Positions 55,835 through 64,000 of a DNA stretch of 64,000 bases are shown piece by piece (position 1 is the first letter of the stretch; each line of letters opens with the position of its first letter). The notes beneath the pieces were generated by a model, which did not search any database, had not been told where the DNA came from, and saw only the letters and a program-made list of their open reading frames with translations. The DNA comes from Amaranthus tricolor (Eukaryota; Streptophyta; Magnoliopsida; Caryophyllales; Amaranthaceae): the NCBI RefSeq assembly GCF_026212465.1, contig NC_080057.1, forward strand, positions 22,093,647 through 22,157,646, read 5' to 3'. Made by a program: the position numbers and the translations under genes.

Positions 55835-58800
55835 TCACCTTCTTAGATGATCTTGAGTAAAGAATGGATGTCGGAGAGCTTCACGAGCTGTGAGCCGCTC
55901 CAATGGATCATATCTAAGAAGACCTTGCAGAAGATGTATAAGAACACCGCCTGAATGATCCACATGCTGCATTACCAGATTCTGGAACAGAAAACCATAC
56001 AGATAAAACATACTCAAAACATGCATCAGGAGAGAGGAAGCAATCACTTGGCCTGTTGACAGATGTTATTACCGGGAGACGGGGGAGCTTAGTCACCGCT
56101 CTAATACTATCGCGAGAAGTTGCACCTTCTGGCCAGTCTAATCTACCTCTTCTAACATACTTATCTGCATGTCGACTGCACACAAAAACACAATGCAGAA
56201 AGCTAAGCAAAGTTCAATAAAAGCACTAATTTTGCATATCGTGGCTACAGCGAACAAATCATTGCATCACTCTCCAGTGAAATGGTACTCACTCTACTCT
56301 CTTCAGCATATGCTGTGGCAATGGACCAAGCACTCTCTCCATCATTGCTAGGTGTTCCAAATTTTCATGTGTCTGAAACAAGGCTTCTCCCTGCAAGGCA
56401 ACAACAGACAAAACAAAGGATTAAGATAATGTATTGTTGTGCCGAGTGAAAGCCTCCATTGCTAGCATCATGAAGAGGCACTTACAGAGCACAGTTCCAC
56501 CAGGATACAGCCAACACTCCAAACATCACACGGGTAACTCCAACCAAGACCTACATGTAACAGGAAATCTCAGGGAAACAAAACAAGACATATAATACCA
56601 GACCAGAGGAAGGGGGAGCATGCACCAAAAGTGTTTCAAATACTTTACCTAGAATAACTTCAGGAGCACGATAATGACGTGTCGAGACGATATAGTTCTG
56701 GTCTGCACGCTCATATGTAGTACTACCAAAGTCGATTACTTTAATGGAACTTGACTTGGGCACTTTCTTGTAATATGAGCTATCCCAGGGTGATCGAGAA
56801 GACCCCTGCAATGAAAGTTCAAAACTTTGCATCAGCCAGATGCACGGCTACAGAAAACATTAATGTAAATTAACAGCTATACATCACACCAGAGAAGACA
56901 CCAAAAAACAAAACAAAAGAGGCATATGAAATATAGCTATACACAGGAAGTAGCTGAAAATCGGACCTTGTAATCAGGAACCTTATAATAATCTGGTGTG
57001 ACTAATAGCACATTCTCAGGCTTCAAATCAGTGTGAATAAGATGATGGTCATGCATAACTGCAACATTTTTTAGAAAGCTCCATGTCATGAATAATATGA
57101 AAATAGAGCCCCAAATAGGACAGACACTTTCATAAACAATTTCCTAGATAATGCTAATACTAATATTCTATTGGAACTACAAAGAGCACAATAGATGTCT
57201 GTTATAGTCGATGCCAGGAATAAAACTGAAATTGAAACTAAAGGGAGATATATTTCTGTACACACATGCTACACAATCCAATAGTTGTCTTCCAATCTCA
57301 CGGACAAGATCAATAGGAAATGAGCGGTAACTGTTTTTGCGAAGGAAATCGTATAAGCTTGGTCCAAGCTTCTCAAAAACCTGTTAAGACCATTTCAATT
57401 CACTCATGATTTTAACCCCAAAAATTTGTAATTTATTTGGGGGGAAATCCATTCTAAATCAACTATACTTACAATACAGATATGGTTACGATAGTCAAAC
57501 CAGTTCCGTAATTGCACACAACTGCAAGGAATAAACCAATTCAACCAACACAATCAAGCTTAATAAACCTCCATGACAGTACCACCATTGGCACCAACCA
57601 GAGAGAAGCAAATAGAACAATGAAACCACTTACCGGTTGCCCCCTTTATCATGTTTACCAAGCTGTTGCAACATGTCAATCTCAATCATTGCTGCCTCCC
57701 TATACTTCTTGATTCCACGCACAATTTTTATGGCAACCATTTCTTTACACTCACGATCCCAGCACTCCAATACCTGGCCAAAGGTACCTAAAGCACACAT
57801 ATGTAGCACTGAAATGAGAAACAACTCTTATATCAACCATCATCATCTCAAATCTACTAAAACTTAGCTTACCTTCACCCATTTTGCTATGGATCTTATC
57901 TGCATGAAATCAAAAGATAAACACAATTTAGAATAAGGAAAATGAAAAATGAATCTAATAATGCAACTTAATAGTCTGTGGGCAACTTAGCAGTTTAAGC
58001 AAATTACATTATTATCCATAAAGTTGCACCCATTTTAGATTTGTATGATAAACTTACGCCAAAATGAACACAGCCTTCTACACAATTCATGATACATGAT
58101 AATAATTACTGATGTATCTAATTCGAGCGAGGCAACCCACAAATCACAAAGTAAAAGAACAGTTAATAATAGAAAGAGTGTAATTACAGCGAGAAGTAAT
58201 ATTTTCTCCAAGCTCAAACACGTAATGACCATCTTTGTTGTCATCCCTCCATGGGGGGGAACCATTTCGTGCAACTCCCTTGACATACAGAGAACTAGAA
58301 GCAACATGTTCTGAGGGAGCAGCTGTAGGTGCATAGCTTGTAACATTCCCAATGTCTTGCCCACAAAAAATACCTATCTGGGCCTACACAGAACCATCCA
58401 TCCATGTTTCGCTCACGTTAACATAAGAAGCAAAACATCTTTCACCACTTTTCATTCATAATTTTTTTGATATAATTTCACATCATATTTTACCCCCAAA
58501 AACATAATTTCCCAACTCTTGATACTAGAAATTTCAAATAAATTGTACAAAGTCGTCTATAGTTTCAAAGACCAACTCCAAACAATTATAGCTCACCATT
58601 TATAAATAAATTAGAACCAAAAAACATAAAGACGTGCAAATAAGTCAAACTTCAATTCAGAACTTACAACTCTACAGTCCAAAAATTTAACCACCCAAAA
58701 TTTGCAGGCAATGCAAAAACAAAACCACAAAATATAACGCCCAAATGAATAAGATCTCATAAAATATAAAGATACAAGTCTTCAAACATTTTTCAAAAAA

Positions 58801-59388
58801 ATTTATCGTAATAAATAAAAACTCTTTAACATATATAGGGATTAAGTAATATCGGATATAATAATCAATTAACATAATACAATTACCTAGCTGACCAACC
58901 AAATCAATAGATCCATACATCATTAAAATAGGGTTCAATTTAGATTCTTTTGAACCAAAGATCCATAATTTACTACTAAAAAGCATTCAAAATTCAGTAA
59001 AAAAAATAGAATATCACCAACAATTGTAATCAACTTGAAATTCCCAATTCGGACAAGATCTCAAAACCTAACCGACATAATAACCACAAAAAAGTTTCAA
59101 AACGAATAACTTTTCAAAACAATCTCTTAGATCGAGATTGAATCAATTAATCAACAGATCTAAATAATTTATAAGAATAATCAACACCCGAATAAAGAAT
59201 AATGAGATATACAACAAACCTAAACCAGATCTAGTCGATAAAATACAAAAACAACAATTAGAAAAACAAAAGAATAGATGAGATACCATAGGAGTTTCTG
59301 GGGCAACATCCCAACACAAACGAGGTCGTTTTCTGGGTCGACGATCCAAGTGAGTCAAAGGAAACTCAGTCACTCGTTCCATCTCCAT
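55835..59388 (-). CDS. AFC2: LAMMER-type dual-specificity kinase, AFC2-like
   Basis: CLK/LAMMER kinase that phosphorylates SR splicing factors in the nucleus. Twelve exons: 59287-59388, 58188-58383, 57873-57899, 57634-57787, 57473-57521, 57266-57380, 56967-57058, 56649-56805, 56486-56550, 56293-56390, 56073-56175, 55835-55981, joining to 434 aa. Visible: N-terminal basic RRPRKRPRL (likely nuclear targeting), Gly loop GEGTFGQV, VAIKIV lysine, [11 protein letters not shown] (Thr replacing Arg, as in the family), [24 protein letters not shown], the diagnostic [12 protein letters not shown] and GRLDWPEGA. The start [10 protein letters not shown] matches the Arabidopsis AFC2 opening closely. Known plant AFC genes are alternatively spliced; the very short 27-nt exon 57873-57899, which encodes part of the Gly-loop region (KIHSKMGE), is a place to look. 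Confidence 0.95.
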
Positions 59389-59797
59389 TGCTAACAGAGC
59401 TCCAAGGAATTACGAAGATGAATTAAAGAAACAAGAGAGAGAAAGCGAATTGATGAGAGAGAATTGCAAGTTTTCGGAAGAGATGAGTTGAGGAAGAAAC
59501 CCTAATTCTAACCCAATGGAATAATAAAAAGGGGGATCCGATGAAATCGGTAAGGCGGTTCACAGATGAAATTTAGGCATACGCGTGTCGAAATCTGGTC
59601 ACGTTGGGTAGGGCTTTAATCTAAACCATGGTTAACTTTGTTCCTAACTACGATTGATAGCCTGGTTTGATTGACATATTCTTCGTAATATTATATTTAG
59701 AGATGGCCGATCTGGATCGGCCTGATTTAAGAAGCGGGCTCGTTTTAGGCCGGCTCAAATTAGTTTTTTTAATTCAAATTGGTCCATTTAAGTTTTG

Positions 59798-59962
59798 ACA
59801 AATTCTTTATTAAGACTATCTCATCATAAGACGGCTTAATATGGGTTGGCCCAGATTTAAATTTCTTAAATTTAAATGAAAAACCTGTTTTTATTTTAGT
59901 TAACTGCTATGTAAGTTTAACTTTAGGCTACTTTTATAAGTTTGTCTTACAATGAGACACAT
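59798..59962. mobile_element. MITE, inverted copy of 5838-6012
   Basis: Reverse complement of the 5838 element: GACGGCTTAATATGGGTTGG, then AACTGCTATGTAAGTTTAA, with ends AAGACTATCTCA and TGTCTTACAATGAGACA. Two members of one family about 54 kb apart. Confidence 0.65.
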
Positions 59963-60450
59963 ACAATTCTTGCTGGTTAGTTTTAGATTAGGTCTTTAAA
60001 GTTTAAAATTAATTTTTTACAAAATTTCGTATACAACAGTTGCATGAGTGCAACCATGGGGTCTAGATTTTTTATTGAATTTTTTTTAATATTGAAGTAA
60101 ATAGCGTAAACACCAAAAAAACAATAGTGATTGGAATGTGGAATTTTGATCATGAGATTAATGAAAAACTTAGATTAATATGAATAAATAATCTAGCTAT
60201 ACAATGAATTACCCTTATTTCCATCTTAGACATGCCCTACTACTTTTATTTTTTATATTCGCTTCTTATATTTAAATATTCTACAACTTTAACACTACTC
60301 CTAATTTTTTTTTAATATATGGGTTTACATAGAGGAAAATTATTAACACACAGAAGTAACGTGTGGAATAGCGACAGCAAGAAGAGGAGTATTTCTATGT
60401 ATAGTAAGACCACTACTTTCAGACATATCCATGGTATCGGGTTCGAATAC

Positions 60451-61004
60451 TGTTGGGGATTAAAAATTCTATATATTTGAAATATCTAAAATATCCTTGG
60501 TCAATGGGTCAAGGGTCAAAGTACAAGTCAATATCGACCCTTAAAGTCAATAACTGTCAAAAATACATAATCAGGATATCATACAGAAGTTTTCCACTTT
60601 CGCTTCAACTTAAGACACTTCTATGAGTAACTGCTCACCATCTCAAGGTAACCTCCATCACTAGGTCATTTCCATGGTCATATTCTCCATAAGGCATCAC
60701 TACCAAAATAACCAATTGGCAGTTACAACTTACATACATAGACTCTTATAAATATATCATCCTTCTACAGAAAGAAGGTTACACAATTATACTCACTCAT
60801 ACTCATACTTACACTTACTATTTACATTTTTCGGTTTGACTTAAACATCGGAGAGCTCTACCGGGACATCAACCTCCGATTTACTCTTTCTTTGTGGTTG
60901 CAGGTACACCACTTGCGGAGGTCAGATCATCTCAATTCCCTTAATTCGAAGGTACTTCCCTCTCAAAGTCCCCTTTATAAATTCGACAGTTACTCAGAAA
61001 AACA
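60451..61004. mobile_element. Probable solo LTR
   Basis: Starts TGTTGGGGATTAAAAATTC and ends GTTACTCAGAAAAACA, with flanking AATAC and ACTAC (4 of 5). The interior carries ACATCGGAGAGCTCTACCGG and a following CTTTGTGGTTGCAGGTACAC, typical of plant LTR regions. No internal retrotransposon domain lies next to it. It lies about 17 bp beyond the point where the P450 pseudogene's homology ends. Confidence 0.6.
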
Positions 61005-61021
61005 ACTACCATTGGTCATAT

Positions 61022-61522
61022 GCAATTAAATTTGAACATAAGTGTTGCTAACACAAACTCATCATTAGCAATAACAAATAATATTTCTGGACAAATCCTT
61101 CTTTCTAATTCAAAACGAATAAACTCCATATCCTTCCCTTTGTAGTCTATCGAAGAATTCAAGAATTTCTCGGGACGAAACTCTTCGGGAACATTCTTAA
61201 TTTTAGAGTCTCTTTGTATAGCCCAAGCATTAAAAGTAACTCTTATTTTTATAGGAATGGTGTATCCATTTATTATTACGTCTTAAGTTGATTCACGAGG
61301 AAATAATAAAGGTACTGAAGGATGCAATCGAAGTGTTTCTTTGATCACCGCTTTTACATACTTTATTTTCACTAAATCATCTTTAATTATAAGATTTTTC
61401 TTTCCGACAATTTCACGTACTTCTTTTTGAAGTTCTTTCATGATTTGAGAATTTTTTAAGAGTTATGTCATTACCCATTCTAATACCGTTTGTGTTGTAT
61501 CAGTTCCTGCTACAAATACATC
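61022..61522 (-). pseudogene. P450 exon-2 pseudogene (CYP71-type)
   Basis: Homologous to exon 2 of the P450 at 48.1-51.0 kb from its first codon: AGTDTTQTVLEWVMT, KAVIKETLRLHPSVP, FNAWAIQRD, then a decayed haem loop (RFELERRICPE, lacking PFGxG). Two former Glu codons are now TAA (near 61463 and 61283) and another stop follows where homology ends. There is no frameshift over about 165 codons. Exon 1 is absent: no proline-hinge sequence is found in the 2.4 kb to the right. It keeps an intact splice acceptor (GTTGTAG|GAT), so it arose by DNA duplication, not through mRNA. Confidence 0.9.
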
Positions 61523-62631
61523 CTACAACAAAAAAAAGTATATTAGACTCTATTGTCGTCTTAATTAATTCTACAAGCTTATTCCGATAAAAAGAAGTAC
61601 AGTACAAAAAGAGCTCATTTAAAAATGTAACTCCAATAGATAAGAGAAACATATACCTTTATGGATTTATTTAACCTATGTTACAAGAGTATAGATTAAG
61701 AGTCATTAATTACCTCTTTTAACAACCTTATCAAAAAAAGATTCTCTAAATATTATTTTTCTTATAGGCATGAATATATTAATTAGAATACATAAAATAT
61801 CACTATTTCTCTAAATATATATTGAAAAGAATACTCGTAAATACATTGAAAAGAATACTCGTAAATATAGCCGATTAAATGAGATAATTAATGAACATAT
61901 ATTTGGGATAAATGTAACTAAATATTATTTTTTTTGCAAAATATTCTAAATCTAATATGAATGTAATTGATAAGAATGCAGGCTTATGGAGTTAGCTTCA
62001 ACCTCACTCAGTCTGATCCGTTGCAAAAACTTCTCTTATTCTTTCTCGAATTAAGGGACTCTTTTAGCCGCGCTCTCCTTTATAGGTATGAGTTGACGTC
62101 ATCATACCCTCCCCAGATCTTGACCATTTTTTATAAAAAATTCTGAATATTCATTGCATGAATATTATGATTTTATTTTAGTTAGTGAAGAAATATTATT
62201 ATTTTTTATAAAAAATTCTGAAATAATTTTCATATTTTTTCCTTACCTTGACCTACTTTATAATTAAAAAATCATTAAAGCACCTACAATATTCATTGCA
62301 TGAAAAATTGAGTTGACTATTCAAGGATATGTCAGTTTGCCTAACCAACGTTTTGGAATCTGACAAGATTAAACTAATAGAGTCCACAGGGAGAACATAA
62401 GGCTGGTGTGGTGCTCCTCTTTCATACTTCTATGACAACATTTAGCAACCATAAACAATTTTTTTGAGATACTTTTACATCCTTTAAAATTTAAATATTA
62501 AATATCATAATATCTTTTCATAGCAATGGGGGATTATAAATATGGTTTCCTTTTATTGTAAATTAAGACTTCATCTCTTTCTTTGACTTTTTTATGGTGT
62601 GAACTCAGTAAAACATAAAAAATATTTAATA

Positions 62632-62904
62632 CTCCTTCCTATTCACTTTAGGAGTCTCATTTGAATTTTTACGGATTTTAAAGGAAGTCAAAAGTGGAAT
62701 CCAAAGGGTAGGAAAGAGAGTGGTATTATAGGTTTTTTAATGTAAGGGAGGAAAATTAGTATGGGTAATGAAGGGTATAATTGAAAATAAGATAAAGCTA
62801 CTAAGGGCATAAAAGTCAAAAACCCATACCAAAAATAAAAATGGGACAATTAAGATGACTTGACCATAAAAGAAAATGGGATACATAAACTGAATAGGAG
62901 GGAG
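62632..62904. mobile_element. Stowaway MITE, 273 bp, copy 2
   Basis: Ends CTCCTTCCTATTCACTTTAG and ACTGAATAGGAGGGAG, TA on both sides. Same length and opposite orientation to 52408-52680. Confidence 0.85.
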
Positions 62905-63742
62905 TAATATATATAATATTAGAAATTAAAGCACATAAGTGGAGCATTGTCTAATACAGTTAAAGACTTCCTATGAGTGAAGAAAGATGTCTTTATTAGG
63001 AAGGACACCTATTTTGCATTGTTTTGTTGTAGAGTATATAGATATTTTGGAGTCTTAACCATCAGTTTAAGCTTTTGGTTGAGGCCTTATGATATATTAT
63101 ATACTCTAATAAATTCTCACCATCTAAGAATTAATTTTCCTTTTCTTTGCTTGTATTGAATTCTTCAAATATACCCCGATAAAAAACATCAACGAACCTT
63201 TAATGCCTCATTCAACTAGATAAGACTAGAAGAACTTATCATTAATAAGATCAAAACTAAAATGACACAACTATTTGCACTAATTGCTCTAGGATAAGTA
63301 AAGAACATAAGTTGAAAATATTTAAATAATAAAAAATTAATAATTTTCTTTAAAGTTAACAAATAACCTCAATCTTATGAGATTAAGACTCTGTCATTAA
63401 TATTCTTGTGTCACTAATGTTAACATTCTATCATAAACGTTCACAATTAGCTCAAAAAACCTAAATGCTATGATCAATCATCACTACAACCAATTTTTGG
63501 GTGTAGGTAAAAAGAATCAGAAAAAATTTAAAGACTCTAAACTACCTCCTATACTAAGTTTAAGTATATCAAAAAATGAGCAACTCAATGGAACTGGCTC
63601 AGCCGGAAAGGGGAGGCACCCACCAACATTCGGCCGTCTAAATAACTTGGTTGCGTGGCTACGAAACCTTCTGAACGAGGAACAGAAGACGAGGGATATG
63701 CAATTGAACTGTTAAAAGTGAAACACGAATTAGTATAAATTT

Positions 63743-63914
63743 TGTTCAATTAGACTGGACTTATTGTAAAAGTGAAACACGAGGTGCACACATTTCACAA
63801 ATCAAAGAGATATATACCATCCAAAAACCGTATGACAATGGAAAAAGGGCTCCAATAACTTATGAAATATGCACACCATCTTTGATTGTTGATGTGGGAT
63901 AAATCATCCCAACA
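63743..63914 (-). mobile_element. Solo TRIM LTR
   Basis: The reverse complement starts TGTTGGGATGATTTATCCCA and ends with GGACTTATTG then TTGAACA-like sequence, matching the LTRs of the three-LTR TRIM at 10245-10991. No primer-binding site or purine tract is adjacent, and no clear target duplication is seen, so it is a solo or degraded LTR. Confidence 0.75.
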
Positions 63915-64000
63915 TTTAGAGAAGTTTAATTAAAAGACAAACTGCATAGTAATATTTTTAGTTAATCTACCAACCTGAATGAAAACGACAATGTGGGATT

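Larger units (their letters stand above)
59389..61021. other. AFC2 upstream region
   Basis: AFC2 leader with GA-rich sequence (59400-59480), then a MITE (59798-59962) and a probable solo LTR (60451-61004). No other gene is supported. Confidence 0.55.
61523..64000. other. Right-hand gene-poor region
   Basis: AT-rich. Contains a Stowaway (62632-62904) and a TRIM-type LTR (63743-63914). The 81-codon open frame at 63470-63715 includes a locally GC-rich stretch (63590-63700) but no recognisable domain, and is not called a gene. Confidence 0.5.

Noticed and set aside
60419..60450. tRNA-like B-box (GGTATCGGGTTCGAATAC)
   Set aside because: No acceptor or anticodon stem can be formed around it. At most the head of an old SINE or a chance match.
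63470..63715. 81-codon open frame near the right edge
   Set aside because: Only part of it is GC-richer; there is no recognisable domain and it lies in repeat-rich DNA.

Overview
This is nuclear DNA from a flowering plant, most likely a eudicot. The genes are split by many AT-rich GT-AG introns. The protein families are typical of plants (USP-domain receptor-like cytoplasmic kinases, CKL kinase, ALA flippase, CYP71-type P450, AFC/LAMMER kinase, zeta-COP), and introns and spacers are full of MITEs, TRIMs and solo LTRs. The order (possibly Caryophyllales) cannot be fixed from the sequence alone.

Layout: (1) 1-17.6 kb holds a head-to-tail tandem pair of USP-domain/protein-kinase genes on +. Copy A is compact and its first exon lies left of the window. 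Copy B (6446-17588) is swollen by transposons and has a TRIM retroelement inside its last coding exon. (2) 20.3-28.1 kb, minus: a complete 14-exon casein kinase 1-like gene, 460 aa. (3) 31.5-38.2 kb, plus: a complete 10-exon P4-type ATPase (phospholipid flippase, ALA4-7 clade), 1214 aa, divergent from the CK1 gene. (4) 40.5-45.9 kb, minus: a 6-exon coatomer zeta subunit gene, 184 aa. (5) 48.1-51.0 kb, plus: a 2-exon CYP71-type P450, 513 aa, with a clear TATA box. (6) 55.8-59.4 kb, minus: a 12-exon AFC2-like LAMMER kinase, 434 aa. (7) 61.0-61.5 kb, minus: a P450 exon-2 pseudogene with two in-frame stops, next to a solo LTR.

The reading frames close exactly when exons are joined at the stated splice sites: each complete gene sums to a multiple of three, and copy A does so if its unseen first exon has copy B's length. 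The genes do not form one pathway. Several concern signalling and membrane traffic (kinases, flippase, COPI), but that is ordinary plant gene order, not an operon.

The most notable observation is in copy B. A 489-bp TRIM with a perfect 5-bp target duplication (GGTAC) sits inside the kinase-encoding exon. The duplication itself supplies a GT donor on the left, and the element's terminal CA plus the duplicated G supplies a CAG acceptor on the right. Splicing there would remove the element exactly and restore the ancestral codons. If it is not spliced, the kinase loses its C-terminal lobe end. Other well-supported structures are two hAT-type elements with 8-bp target duplications, a three-LTR TRIM with a 5-bp duplication, and a Mutator-like foldback nested in a Stowaway MITE.
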